Shown: positions 8,072-18,225 of the stretch, piece after piece
Numbering within the stretch: the first letter of the stretch is position 1
How the letters are laid out: each line of letters starts with the position of its first letter
Origin: an uncultured Duncaniella sp.
GTDB taxonomy: Bacteria > Bacteroidota > Bacteroidia > Bacteroidales > Muribaculaceae
Assembly (NCBI RefSeq): GCF_910577345.1
Contig: NZ_CAJTMT010000008.1
Location: forward strand, 50,128 to 114,127
DNA length: 64,000 nucleotides
Reading direction: 5' to 3'
Notes under the pieces: model-generated
Databases searched by the model: none
The model's input: the letters and a program-made list of their open reading frames with translations, nothing else
What the model was told of the DNA's origin: nothing
Translations under genes and position numbers: made by a program

Positions 8072-8668
8072 TTAGCCTTGGGTTGGAGTTGATATGGCAT
8101 TGGTGTTGAGGGTTTTGTTGCCTCTGTGTGCGCGGTGGCTTGACTTACCTTTTCCGTGGCGTTTTCCGTCCTTGCCTTTGGCAAAGTTTCCATGACCTTT
8201 TCCTTTCATGATTCCGCGGTCACTGTAGTTGTTTTCGAGGAATTTCACATACTGCTCGGGGGTGAGGATGGTTTTTACCTTTGCAAGATAGTCCTGACGG
8301 TTCTGCTTGCGCTGCTCCATGCGTGCCTGATGCTGCTCCTGACGGGCCTTGCGCTGTTCGGCGCGCTGCTGCTGGCGGGCTTGCTTCTCTTCCTGAGTGA
8401 GCTGCTTTTTGTTCTGTTTGTCGGCAGTCTTGCCATCTTTCTTTGCTTCTCCGTTTCGTGAAGCGCGGAGTGCCTGGAGGTCGTTCTGCTGTTTTTCGGT
8501 GAGGCCGAGACCTTCGAATGGATTGTGGCGGGGAGCCTTCTTCTTATCGGTAGCTTTCTGTGTTTCGGTAGTTGCCTTGGTTGCTGTGTCGGCCTTGGTG
8601 TTGGCTGCAGCTGAGAAACCGGCCATTGAGGCGAAAAGGACTGCGAGACTGAGAATTGTTTTCTTCAT
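8072..8668 (-). CDS. LTXXQ-motif (Spy/CpxP-like) secreted basic protein, copy 2
   Basis: 198 residues, signal peptide MKKTILSLAVLFASMAGFSAAA. Motifs GLTEKQQNDLQALR (~55-68) and ILTPEQYVKFLE (~137-148) are in the same order as in copy 1. The middle is a strongly charged Gln/Arg/Lys helix (QEEKQARQQQRAEQRKARQE) that could form a coiled coil. The C-terminus is Gly/His/Lys-rich and, unlike copy 1, has no cysteines. Probable periplasmic stress or chaperone protein. The pair likely arose by tandem duplication before the Abi gene entered between them. Confidence 0.75.
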   Translation of the reverse strand: MKKTILSLAVLFASMAGFSAAANTKADTATKATTETQKATDKKKAPRHNPFEGLGLTEKQQNDLQALRASRNGEAKKDGKTADKQNKKQLTQEEKQARQQQRAEQRKARQEQHQARMEQRKQNRQDYLAKVKTILTPEQYVKFLENNYSDRGIMKGKGHGNFAKGKDGKRHGKGKSSHRAHRGNKTLNTNAISTPTQG

Positions 8669-8870
8669 AATGTTCGTTGTTTTTTTAAGGAGAGGTTATT
8701 TTTGAATGATTGATTTTCTGTGTTATTGTACTGTTAAGACTGCTGTCAATGCCGATGGTTTAATGCTCCGGAAAGATTTAACATCCGTTGTGCCAAGGGT
8801 TAAAAAACGGCGGGATGGTTTGCCGTAAAGGAGTTTTAACGATTGAATTCGCTATTCGGTCGAAATTAAC

Positions 8871-8902
8871 TTGAATTTTAGAGGGGAAATGATTAAATTT
8901 GC
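8871..8902 (+). promoter_or_regulatory. Promoter of the DUF4369 lipoprotein gene
   Basis: TTG (8871-8873), 20 bases, then TAAATTTGC (8894-8902), a full match to the Bacteroidota -33/-7 pattern. The predicted transcript starts near 8908, which excludes the ATG at 8899 and favours the one at 8926. Confidence 0.75.
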
Positions 8903-8925
8903 ATGTTAAAATAACATCTAAACTA

Positions 8926-10029
8926 ATGAACAAGACAGGCAAATTCATAGCTCTCTCCCTTACAGCCCTCCTCGCATCGTGTGGAGGAGGAAACAAATGG
9001 CATCTCGACGGCAAGATTTCAGGTTTGTCGGAAGACGATATGGTGGTTCTCGAAGGTAACAACCAAGGCTATTGGTATCCGATGGACACAATCAAGGTCT
9101 CGTCCAACGGTTCCTATTCCTACAGCCGTGAGGCTCAGGGCTATCCCGACATCTACCGTCTTCGTGTAGGGGACAAGTCGGTCTATTTCCCCGTCGACAG
9201 CATCGAATCCATCTCACTTTCTGCCGAGGCTCCCGACATCGAGTCGACCTGCACTCTCGGCGGTTCCCCACAGGCCGCAAACCTTGTCCGTGTCGACAGC
9301 ATGATTCGTGTGGCAGCCGCTCAGGGTGGTGCAGCTTCCGTCAGCACCAACGCCGAACTCAAACGTCAGCTCGGTCAGATGATAGTGGCTGACCCCGCCG
9401 GTATCGTCACCTATTATATAATAAATAAGAGCGTGGCCGGAAAACCCATTTTCAATCCCTCCGTCAAGGAAGACCTTCGCATCATCGGTGCCGTTGCCAA
9501 TGCCTTCAATGAGCGCCGTCCTTCCGACCCCCGCACCGGCTATCTGCGCCGTCTTTTCCTCGGCAATCGTCCGAAGAGCAATCTTGATGCTCTGAACGAA
9601 GGCAATCTCCGTGTGGCTAACGAAGTCCGTGCGTTCGACATCAAACTTTTCGATAACACCGGTAAGGAACACTCTCTTCTCGATGTGACCTCGAAAGGCA
9701 ACGTCGTGATTCTGAATTTCACAGCCTATACGGCCGATGGTTCTCCTGCGTTGAATGTCGCTCTCAACAAAGTGTATGAGAAGTACCGTTCGCAGGGCCT
9801 TGAGATTTTCCAGGTCGCTTTTGACGATGACGAGTATGCCTGGAAGCAGGCCGCCAAGAATCTTCCTTGGATTACTGTCCTCAACGGACCCAACGATGGC
9901 GACAAGGCTCTCCGCGACTATAACGTCGGCGCTCTTCCCGCAATTTTCATCTTCGACAGAAACGGTGACGTTGTCGAGCGCGTGTCCGACATCTCCACTC
10001 TTGATTCATCGGTGGCTCGTCGCCTTTAA
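8926..10029 (+). CDS. DUF4369 / thioredoxin-fold lipoprotein lacking the CxxC motif
   Basis: 367 residues from the ATG at 8926, chosen from the promoter position. The lipoprotein signal is MNKTGKFIALSLTALLASC with the lipid-bearing Cys at 19. Residues ~25-105 fit DUF4369 (WHLDGKISGLSEDDMVVLEG...YSYSREAQGYPDIYRLRVG). Residues ~235-367 have an AhpC/TSA or TlpA-like thioredoxin fold (FDIKLFDNTGKEHSLLDV, VVILNFTAYTADGSPALN, LEIFQVAFDDDEYAWKQAAK, LPAIFIFDRNGDVVER). At the usual redox site the sequence reads FTAYTADGSPALN, with no cysteine, so the domain cannot do thiol redox chemistry and may only bind partners. TamB follows after 86 bp. Confidence 0.85.
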   Translation: MNKTGKFIALSLTALLASCGGGNKWHLDGKISGLSEDDMVVLEGNNQGYWYPMDTIKVSSNGSYSYSREAQGYPDIYRLRVGDKSVYFPVDSIESISLSAEAPDIESTCTLGGSPQAANLVRVDSMIRVAAAQGGAASVSTNAELKRQLGQMIVADPAGIVTYYIINKSVAGKPIFNPSVKEDLRIIGAVANAFNERRPSDPRTGYLRRLFLGNRPKSNLDALNEGNLRVANEVRAFDIKLFDNTGKEHSLLDVTSKGNVVILNFTAYTADGSPALNVALNKVYEKYRSQGLEIFQVAFDDDEYAWKQAAKNLPWITVLNGPNDGDKALRDYNVGALPAIFIFDRNGDVVERVSDISTLDSSVARRL

Positions 10030-10115
10030 GCTCCCGCTTGTTTGCCGGTGAGGCTGCCGGTGGTCTCGGAGGCTTGAAAAATTTTTGAATAAGGAATTGA
10101 TATTCAGTATTTGAA

Positions 10116-13100
10116 TTGAAAACATTCTATAGGATTCTTCGGTTTGTCCTTGTGTTCGTGCTTGTGCTACCTCTGGCAGTACCGATAATCCTATATGTGC
10201 TTTTGTCGCTGCCCTCAGTGCAGAAGCAGATCGCGCTTAGTGCCGAACAGGAGCTCACCGCCCTGCTCGGCACTGACGTGCATTTAGGGGAGGTGAGTGT
10301 CGCGCCTTTCAACCGCATCGTGCTTTCCGATGTGACCGTCAAGGACAATGCCGGTGTCACGGCTCTGGAAATCGACCATCTCGGTGCAGGCATAAGCATC
10401 TGGGAGAGCCTTTGGGCAAGCCGTCCGGTCATATCCTACGTTGAGCTGATAGACTTGAAGATGGCGCTCTACAAGCCTACCGCCTCCGCTCCGCTCAACA
10501 TCCAGCCTATCCTCGACCGCTTCAAGTCGAAAGAAAAGAAGGAGCCGACAGCCTTTGACCTTGCTGTCAATCTTGTGGTCATCCGGCGGAGTGAGCTGAA
10601 ATATGATGTCCTCGATGCCGCACCTGCGGATTCCGGCCGTTTTGACAAGAATCATATTTTAGTGACGGGGCTCAGAACCGACATAAGCGCGCCCAAAATA
10701 TCCAACAACCGTCTGCACATCGACGTGAAGCGTCTCGGTGCCTCCGAACGCTCCGGATTGGTACTGAATGAGTTCACTGCCTCAGTGTTTGCCGATACTG
10801 AAAACATGGAGATTAACAATCTCATGTTTGAGATCGGACGGTCGCGTTTTGCCTTCAACGACATCACTTTGGCTTCACCTCTCGGTCCGGGATTCGATGT
10901 GGCAACCATGCTCCGTTCCTCTTTTGAAACCCTTCCCGACACCTATCTCGTTCTTTCAGATCTCGCTCCATTCGTTGCCGAACTCGGTGAGATTGACGAG
11001 CGGATGGATATTGATTTTGAAGCGGAGGGTGAGCTTGACAATATCCTTATCCATCGCTTCTCACTGGAGTTTCCTGACCGCAATGCCCGTCTGAGCACAC
11101 ATGGTGTGATTGAAAATCTCACCTGTGGACGCGATTCCCTCTCAGTTGACCTGCGCCGGTTGAATCTTGTGGCCAATGTCCCTGCAGCGCTTGGTTTCAT
11201 GGCTTCGCCGTCGAGCATGTTCCATTCTCTGTACGGAAAACTCTCCCCTTTGGCTGAACTTGGCAACATTGACCTTCTCGGCGACCTCTCGTTCACCCCT
11301 AAGAGCCTTGATTTCAATGGCTCGTTGAATACCGGATGTGGCAATATCGACATTGATGGAGGCCTTTATCGCGATGGAAAATCAAGTCCGTTGAAGATTG
11401 ACGGTCGCGTGACGACATCTTCCTTTGCTCCCGCTAATATCCTTCCGCAACTCGCACCGCTTGCCAATGTCGCATTCGATGCTTCGGGCGACGTCGTGAT
11501 TGCGCAGAACAGCTATATCACCGGAAACGCACAGGTCAATGTGACTGGACTCGAATGGAATGGCTATGCACTTGACAATATCACTGCCGGAGCGAAATTT
11601 TTCGGCGACAAGTTTGAATTTTCCGCCTCCTCAGCCTCACCCTACGTTGACTTCATCGCGAGTGGAGGTGCCGACTTCAAGGGGGAGATGCCTCTCAATG
11701 AATTTTATGCAGAAATCCGTAAATTCTCCTTCGCACCATTCGTGAAGGGGGGAGCGATGAAGGATTATGTGCTTGCATGTGATGTCGATGCTTCTGTCCG
11801 TGGCCGTAATCCCGACACAATGGATGGTTGGGTCAAGGTTGAGGGCCTGAAAATGGCGGGTGCGAACGGAAAGTCGCTTGCCATACCCTATATCGAACTT
11901 GAAGCTTCCGGACCGGATTCGCTGAGGTCCATCACACTGCGTAGCCCGCAGGCGGATGCCGACATCTCCGGCCGTTTCAGCCTCAAATCAATAGGTCGTG
12001 ATGTAGCCGGAATCATTTCCTCGGTCTATCCTGCTCTCGTACCTCCGGTTGCTGATGTGGAAAACACTCTGGATTGCAATCTCGACATCAGGATAAAGGA
12101 GGACACGACTCTGTCGCGCTTTTTCAACCTGCCTGTCGACTTCATCTATCCTGTCTCTGTCACATCAATGGCAAAGGGTGGTGAAACTCCGACACTCGGT
12201 CTGTCGGTCGACATGCCTTTCCTTCGCAAGAAAGACAAACTCATTGAGGGAAGCCGTCTGTCATTGCTTCTCGACGGAGCTGAACGTCAGCTTCAGTTTA
12301 TTGCCCACACTTCTGTCCCTACCAAGGACGGTATGCTTGCGCTCGACATTGAGTCGAAAGGTGTGACCGACTCGATTCATACGGATATTGGCTGGGTGGT
12401 CGACCGTCAGAAAGAATTCAAGGGAAATCTTGATTTCGCAACAGTTTTTGCCCGTGATGAGGAGAGCAACGCCCTTCTCACCGACATAGATTTCCATACG
12501 TCTCAGCTCATTTTCAACGACTCCGCATGGACTGTCAATCCCTCTCAAATCAGGATTGCCCCCGGACGCATTGTTGTCGATAACCTCAGCGGAGGTCGTG
12601 AGGGGCAGTCGCTCAGCATCAACGGTGTGGCCTCAGCCGATTCGACGGACCGTCTGGTGTTGAAACTCCGTAACATCGACCTTGACTATATTTTTGAAAG
12701 CCTCAATCTCAGTGATGCTGTCCAGTTTGGCGGACGTGCCACCGGTGATTTCTACGGTCTTAGCCTATTGTCGGGTCATCCTGTCCTCTTCACCCCTCAA
12801 TTGAAGGTAAAGGGACTGAAATACAACCGTTGTGTCATGGGAGACGGTGACATCCACTCCAGTTGGGATCATGCCAACAAGCGCATCATGATTAACGCCA
12901 CAATCACCCAGCCTACAGGTGAGGCCTCGTTGATTGATGGTTATATAAAGCCCATGACGGAGGAACTTGACTTTAAATTCTCTGCAAAGGACGCTCCTGT
13001 CGGCTTCATGGCTCCGTTCATGTCGGCGTTCACCTCGAAAGTCTCCGGCAAGGTTTCAGGCGACGCCCACCTCTACGGAACTTTCAAGGATATTGACATG

Positions 13101-14744
13101 ACCGGCGATATTTTTGTCGACAATCTGTCGATGAAACTTGATTTTACCGATGTGACTTACACCGCTACTGACAGTGTCCACATCACTCCGGGACGCATAC
13201 AGTTCGACAATATCCGCCTTACCGACCGCTACGGCAAGACCGCTGACCTTAGCGGTTACGTCACCCATAACTATTTCCACGATGCTTCTTTCGGCTTCAA
13301 TGTGAGAAATGCCCGCGATTTTCTTGTCTATGACGTGAAGGAGAATCACACCGAGGATCCCTGGTATGGCAAGATTTTCGGAAATGGCAGTGCGACCGTC
13401 ACGGGAGTGCCGGGTAAGGTCGATATTGATGTCGACATGACCACCGCGCAGAATTCGCGTTTCACCTTCGTGCTCAGTGATTCCGAACAGGCCGTGGACT
13501 ACAATTTCATTACCCTCCGCGACCGCGACAAGGCCAAGAAAGATTCCATCGCGGCGCTTGACCCCACTCCGATTGCAATACGTCAATTGAAGGAACGCAT
13601 GAAGCATGAGGAGGAGGGGAGTCCGTCGCTCTACAATATGACATTCAAGGTCGGCATCACCCCCGATGCTGCCATAAATCTCATCATGGACCCTGTCGGC
13701 GGTGACAAGATTACGGCATACGGCAGCGGTAACCTCAGGATGACTTATTCTTCGGATGGCGACATGAGGATGTATGGCGAGTACACCATCAATCGAGGTA
13801 AATACAACTTCACGCTTCAGGACATCATCATCAAGGACTTCGACATCCGCGAGGGGAGCAAGATTACCTTCCTCGGTGACCCCTACGCTGCGCAGCTCGA
13901 CATCACTGCCTCCTACGCCGTAAACGCCAATCTCAGTGACCTCGATGAATCATTCCTGGAGGATAGAGAGCTTAACCGTACCAATGTCAGGGTGGATGCC
14001 TTGATGTTTGTCCGTGGCGACATCCGTCAGCCCGACATCAGTTTTGACCTTGAATTCCCGAGTCTTTCGCAGGATATTTACCGTAAGGTTCGCTCGATTG
14101 TCTCCACCGAGGACATGATGAACCGCCAGATTATCTATCTGCTTGCACTCAACAAATTCTACACTCCCGACTACATGGCTGTCAACCACGGCAACAACGA
14201 ATTCGCTGCAGTGGCCACCTCGACACTCTCTTCCACTCTCTCATCGCGTCTCGGCTCAATGCTCGGACAGTTGAGCGATAACTGGAGCATCGCACCGGCT
14301 ATCCGAAGCGACCGTGGCGACTTCTCGGACGTGGAGGTTGATGTGGCGTTGTCAAGCCATCTGCTCAACAACCGTCTGCTGCTCAACGGCAATCTCGGCT
14401 ACCGTGACAAGTCGCTCAACAACAACAGTTTCATCGGCGATTTCGACATCCGCTATCTTTTGAACCGCTCTGGCTCAATTCAACTTAAAGCCTACAACCG
14501 CTACAACGATCAGAACTATTACCTCAAAAGCGCCTTGACAACTCAGGGTGTGGGTCTGGTGTTCAAGCGTGAGTTCGACAACATCTTCTCCTTCCTGCGC
14601 CGACGGAAAGATGACAAGAAGGACGAAAAGGAGCAGAAGGAGTCCAACGACGAAGAGGCCGTTCCGCAGACCGAAAGTGTGCTTGAAAAGCGCAAACGTA
14701 TCCCGACCGACAGTATCTTTGACGGAAAGTCGGGGGCTGAATGA
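10116..14744 (+). CDS. tamB: Translocation/assembly module protein TamB (DUF490)
   Basis: 1542 residues from a TTG start (10116), chosen because the N-terminal membrane anchor (FYRILRFVLVFVLVLPLAVPIILYVLLSLPSV) follows at once. The long middle is a repetitive beta-rich AsmA/TamB-like groove. The C-terminal ~400 residues match the DUF490 core: GEYTINRGKYNFTLQDIIIKDFDIREGSKITFLGDPY, LDITASYAVNANLSDLDESF, RTNVRVDALMFVRGD, QPDISFDLEFPS. TamB-type proteins span the periplasm and carry lipids or help outer-membrane protein insertion. In E. coli the partner TamA is next door; no Omp85 gene is seen here. The very C-terminus is Lys/Glu-rich. Confidence 0.9.
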   Translation: MKTFYRILRFVLVFVLVLPLAVPIILYVLLSLPSVQKQIALSAEQELTALLGTDVHLGEVSVAPFNRIVLSDVTVKDNAGVTALEIDHLGAGISIWESLWASRPVISYVELIDLKMALYKPTASAPLNIQPILDRFKSKEKKEPTAFDLAVNLVVIRRSELKYDVLDAAPADSGRFDKNHILVTGLRTDISAPKISNNRLHIDVKRLGASERSGLVLNEFTASVFADTENMEINNLMFEIGRSRFAFNDITLASPLGPGFDVATMLRSSFETLPDTYLVLSDLAPFVAELGEIDERMDIDFEAEGELDNILIHRFSLEFPDRNARLSTHGVIENLTCGRDSLSVDLRRLNLVANVPAALGFMASPSSMFHSLYGKLSPLAELGNIDLLGDLSFTPKSLDFNGSLNTGCGNIDIDGGLYRDGKSSPLKIDGRVTTSSFAPANILPQLAPLANVAFDASGDVVIAQNSYITGNAQVNVTGLEWNGYALDNITAGAKFFGDKFEFSASSASPYVDFIASGGADFKGEMPLNEFYAEIRKFSFAPFVKGGAMKDYVLACDVDASVRGRNPDTMDGWVKVEGLKMAGANGKSLAIPYIELEASGPDSLRSITLRSPQADADISGRFSLKSIGRDVAGIISSVYPALVPPVADVENTLDCNLDIRIKEDTTLSRFFNLPVDFIYPVSVTSMAKGGETPTLGLSVDMPFLRKKDKLIEGSRLSLLLDGAERQLQFIAHTSVPTKDGMLALDIESKGVTDSIHTDIGWVVDRQKEFKGNLDFATVFARDEESNALLTDIDFHTSQLIFNDSAWTVNPSQIRIAPGRIVVDNLSGGREGQSLSINGVASADSTDRLVLKLRNIDLDYIFESLNLSDAVQFGGRATGDFYGLSLLSGHPVLFTPQLKVKGLKYNRCVMGDGDIHSSWDHANKRIMINATITQPTGEASLIDGYIKPMTEELDFKFSAKDAPVGFMAPFMSAFTSKVSGKVSGDAHLYGTFKDIDMTGDIFVDNLSMKLDFTDVTYTATDSVHITPGRIQFDNIRLTDRYGKTADLSGYVTHNYFHDASFGFNVRNARDFLVYDVKENHTEDPWYGKIFGNGSATVTGVPGKVDIDVDMTTAQNSRFTFVLSDSEQAVDYNFITLRDRDKAKKDSIAALDPTPIAIRQLKERMKHEEEGSPSLYNMTFKVGITPDAAINLIMDPVGGDKITAYGSGNLRMTYSSDGDMRMYGEYTINRGKYNFTLQDIIIKDFDIREGSKITFLGDPYAAQLDITASYAVNANLSDLDESFLEDRELNRTNVRVDALMFVRGDIRQPDISFDLEFPSLSQDIYRKVRSIVSTEDMMNRQIIYLLALNKFYTPDYMAVNHGNNEFAAVATSTLSSTLSSRLGSMLGQLSDNWSIAPAIRSDRGDFSDVEVDVALSSHLLNNRLLLNGNLGYRDKSLNNNSFIGDFDIRYLLNRSGSIQLKAYNRYNDQNYYLKSALTTQGVGLVFKREFDNIFSFLRRRKDDKKDEKEQKESNDEEAVPQTESVLEKRKRIPTDSIFDGKSGAE

Positions 14745-14903
14745 CGGCAATGTTGAAATATTCAGCGGATTTTATGCAAAAAAAGACGATGGCATAAGTA
14801 ACTTTTTGCCAATCGCTTTCGTCTAATATATATTGGGAGTTTCCGCATCCCGCAGGACTCCTTTGTTGGTGACAGATAAACCAATTCAATTAAATATCAC
14901 GTT

Positions 14904-17900
14904 ATGAGAAAAAGTATTGTTTCTTTGGCTCTGCTCGCAGCTTCAGCCGTGGGTGCGTCTGCCGCACCTCTCTGGTTGCGCAATGTAGCCATTTCTCCTG
15001 ACGGCTCCACGATTGCCTTTACATATAAAGGCAATATTTTCACTGTCCCTGTCAAGGGTGGTGAGGCCCGTCAGTTGACATCGGGCAGCAGCTACAACAC
15101 CACTCCCATCTGGAGTCCCGATGGCAGCAAGATTGCTTTCGGGAGCGACCGTGAGGGTTCGATGGATGTATTTGTGGTCAACAGCCGAGGCGGTGTCCCC
15201 AAGCGTCTGACCACCAATTCAGGCAATGAGACTCCTCTTGCATTCAAGGACAACGGACACATCCTTTTCAGTGCCTCTGTCCTCCCTTCACCGACAGCTG
15301 CACAGGCCGGTTTCACCTCGCAGGTCTACAGCGTTGACCTTGAAGGCCACCGTCCCGAGATGTTCATGTCGCTCACGATGCCGTCAATCAGCATCGGTCG
15401 TGACGGCCGTCTGCTCTATCACGATAAGAAGGGTGTTGAGAATATCTGGCGTAAGCACGAACGTTCGTCCGGCACATCCGACATCTGGATTATGGACAAT
15501 GGCAAGCATACGAAGCTTACCGATTTCAACGGCCATGACCTGAATCCCGTATGGGCTCCTGACGGTTCGTTCTATTTCATCAGCGAGGAGGACGGAACGC
15601 TCAACGTCTACAAGCGTTCGGTCGACGGCAAGCAGAAGAAGCAGTTGACCTCTTTCACCACCCATCCGGTCCGTTCACTCTCGGCTTCCAACAACGGCAC
15701 TCTTGCCTTCAGTTGGGACGGTGAGATTTACACAATGAACGAGAACGGGAAACCGGAGAAGGTCAATGTCGAGATTATCGCTGACGAATATGCTTCCCCG
15801 GCTGAGAAATCCCTCCGTCGTTCGGGTGCATCGTCGATTGCAGTGTCGCCCGACGGCGAACTCGTGGCATTTGTCCTCAGAGGTGATGTCTATGTGACTT
15901 CCACAGAATACAATACCACACGCCGCATCACCGACACTCCTGCTCAGGAACGTGCGGTGGATTTCGCTCCTGACGGCCGCAGCATTGTCTATGACAGTGA
16001 CCGCGACGGCATCTGGCAGTTGTTCACAACCGAAATCAAGGATCCATCGGAAAAATCACTTCTCTATGCAACCGAACTGGTTGAGAAACCACTCTATAAG
16101 AGCGACAAGCCTGCTTTCTTCCCCGACTACAGTCCCGATGGCAAGAAAGTTGCATTCCTTGAGGACCGCACAACTCTCCGTGTGCTCGACCTGAAGTCAA
16201 AGAAGGTGACCACCGCTCTTGACGGAAAGTTCAACTATAGTTATCAGGATGGGGACATAGGTTTCGAATGGGGTCCCGACAGCAACTGGCTTCTCATCGA
16301 CTACATCGGTGTCGGAGGTTGGAACAACTCTGACATTGCGCTCGTGAAAGCCGATGGAAGCGAGGTTGTCAATCTCACCGAAAGCGGCTACAGCAACGGC
16401 AGTCCGCAGTGGGTTCTTGACGGTAAGGCCGTAGCATATACCACCGGAAAATATGGCTACAAGAGCCACGGTAGCTGGGGCAACGAGAGCGATGTCCTTC
16501 TCATGTTTCTCGATGGTGAGGCCTACGACCGCTTCAACATGACTGAAGAGGAGGTCAAGCTTGCCGAAAAGGCTGAAAAGGATAAAAAAGACAAGGACGG
16601 CAAGGACAAAGCCGACAAGAAGGACGACAAGAAAGGCAAGAAGGACAAGAAAGACAAAAAGGACGAGAAGGCCGACAAGAAAAAGGAAGAGGTCAAGCCC
16701 CTCACCTTTGAACTTGCCGATCGCCGTCACCGTCTGCGCCGTATCACCGGCTCGTCGTCAATGCTTGGTGGCTACTATGTATCGCCCAAGGCCGATAAAC
16801 TTTACTATGTCGCTTCAAGCCCCGACGGCCGTTCACTCTATGAGCGCGACCTTAAGGAAGGCGACACCAAGATTCTTGCAAAGGGCCTGAGCGCATGGGG
16901 CATGATTCCCGACAAGGATGGCAAGAACATCTTCGTGATGGGCCGCAATGGCATTTCAAAGGTGAATCTCTCTTCAGGCAAGCAGACCCCTGTCACATTT
17001 GAGGCCGAATATACACGCCGTGCATCGGATGAACGCAACTACATCTATGAACACATGTGGCGTCAGGTGCTCGATAAGTTCTATGATGTCAATCTTCATG
17101 GTGTGGATTGGGCAAAATATCGCGACGAGTATGCCAAATTCCTCCCCTATATCAACAACAACTATGATTTCGCCATTCTTCTGAGCGAAATCCTTGGCGA
17201 GTTGAACGCATCGCACACCGGTGGTGGCTACCGTTCTTCGGGCAACCGCCTATCGACTTCGAGCCTTGGTGCATTCTTTGATGAAAGCTACAAAGGCGAC
17301 GGTCTGAAAGTTGCCGAGGTCATCAAGCGCGGTCCGCTGTCAGCCAAGAATGTGGGTGTTGAAGCCGGCGACATTATCCTTGCCATCAACGACTCCACTA
17401 TCCTTGCCGGTCAGGACTATTTCCCTCTGCTCGAAGGCAAGAAGAAGGTGAAACTTGATGTGAAGAAGCGCAATGGCGACAAGAAGACTGTCTATGCTAA
17501 GGCTACAAGCGCCGGTGCCATTCATCAGCTTCTCTACGACCGTTGGGTTGAGCGCAACGAGCATATTGTGGACAGCGTTTCCGGCGGACGCATCGGTTAT
17601 GTGCATGTGCAGGGCATGGATGGTTCGAGCTTCAGCGAGGTCTATGACCGTCTGCTCGGCAAGTTCCGCAACTGCGATGCCGTAGTTGTCGATACCCGTC
17701 ATAATGGTGGCGGTTGGCTCCACAACGACCTTGCTCTTCTTCTCGGTGGTAAGGCTTATGTCCGTTTCAATCCCCGTGGACAGTATATCGGTACCGAGCC
17801 GTTCTCACAGTGGACCAAGCCTTCTGTGATGCTCGTTGATGAAAGCAACTACAGCGATGCCCACGGTTCGCCCTACGTCTACCAGACTTTGAAGATAGGC

Positions 17901-18143
17901 GATGTTGTCGGTGCTCCCGTTCCCGGAACAATGACTGCCGTATGGTGGGAGACTCAGATTGACCCCACGCTGTATTTCGGTATCCCCCAGGTGACTTCGC
18001 TTGATGTCAACGGTGAGGTTCTTGAAAACAAGCAGCTCAATCCCGACGTGCTTATCTACAACACCCCCGAGAATGTCCTCAGCGGTGTTGACGACCAGCT
18101 CATCGGAGCAACCAAGCATCTCATGAAGAAGACAGCCAAGTAA
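14904..18143 (+). CDS. Tricorn-type S41 peptidase
   Basis: 1079 residues with a signal peptide (MRKSIVSLALLAASAVGASA). Domains in order: beta-propeller repeats (~25-530; SPDGSTIAF, WSPDGSKIAFGSDREG, WAPDGSFYFISEEDG), an acidic/basic low-complexity linker (~553-598, almost only Lys, Asp, Glu), a second short propeller part (~600-700), a tricorn core domain (RMWRQVLDKFYD-type), a PDZ-like region (~790-870; VEAGDIILAINDSTI) and the S41 catalytic domain (YVHVQGMDGSSFSEV, AVVVDTRHNGGGWLH, NYSDAHGSPY). Ser984 in NYSDA is the likely nucleophile. Such enzymes degrade peptides, here in the periplasm. A strong terminator follows 37 bp after the stop. Confidence 0.92.
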   Translation: MRKSIVSLALLAASAVGASAAPLWLRNVAISPDGSTIAFTYKGNIFTVPVKGGEARQLTSGSSYNTTPIWSPDGSKIAFGSDREGSMDVFVVNSRGGVPKRLTTNSGNETPLAFKDNGHILFSASVLPSPTAAQAGFTSQVYSVDLEGHRPEMFMSLTMPSISIGRDGRLLYHDKKGVENIWRKHERSSGTSDIWIMDNGKHTKLTDFNGHDLNPVWAPDGSFYFISEEDGTLNVYKRSVDGKQKKQLTSFTTHPVRSLSASNNGTLAFSWDGEIYTMNENGKPEKVNVEIIADEYASPAEKSLRRSGASSIAVSPDGELVAFVLRGDVYVTSTEYNTTRRITDTPAQERAVDFAPDGRSIVYDSDRDGIWQLFTTEIKDPSEKSLLYATELVEKPLYKSDKPAFFPDYSPDGKKVAFLEDRTTLRVLDLKSKKVTTALDGKFNYSYQDGDIGFEWGPDSNWLLIDYIGVGGWNNSDIALVKADGSEVVNLTESGYSNGSPQWVLDGKAVAYTTGKYGYKSHGSWGNESDVLLMFLDGEAYDRFNMTEEEVKLAEKAEKDKKDKDGKDKADKKDDKKGKKDKKDKKDEKADKKKEEVKPLTFELADRRHRLRRITGSSSMLGGYYVSPKADKLYYVASSPDGRSLYERDLKEGDTKILAKGLSAWGMIPDKDGKNIFVMGRNGISKVNLSSGKQTPVTFEAEYTRRASDERNYIYEHMWRQVLDKFYDVNLHGVDWAKYRDEYAKFLPYINNNYDFAILLSEILGELNASHTGGGYRSSGNRLSTSSLGAFFDESYKGDGLKVAEVIKRGPLSAKNVGVEAGDIILAINDSTILAGQDYFPLLEGKKKVKLDVKKRNGDKKTVYAKATSAGAIHQLLYDRWVERNEHIVDSVSGGRIGYVHVQGMDGSSFSEVYDRLLGKFRNCDAVVVDTRHNGGGWLHNDLALLLGGKAYVRFNPRGQYIGTEPFSQWTKPSVMLVDESNYSDAHGSPYVYQTLKIGDVVGAPVPGTMTAVWWETQIDPTLYFGIPQVTSLDVNGEVLENKQLNPDVLIYNTPENVLSGVDDQLIGATKHLMKKTAK

Positions 18144-18179
18144 CATCCATCTTGCTCATTTGATAATACGAAGAAAACC

Positions 18180-18225
18180 GACGCAGGTCCGTGTGGCTAC
18201 ACCCTCCGGACCTGCGTCCTTTTTA
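18180..18225. terminator. Intrinsic terminator between convergent genes
   Basis: GACGCAGGTCCG (18180-18191) pairs perfectly with CGGACCTGCGTC (18207-18218) and is followed by CTTTTTAG on the plus strand. It ends the tricorn-type gene. The last seven codons and stop of the opposite-strand gene lie inside this stem-loop. Confidence 0.85.
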
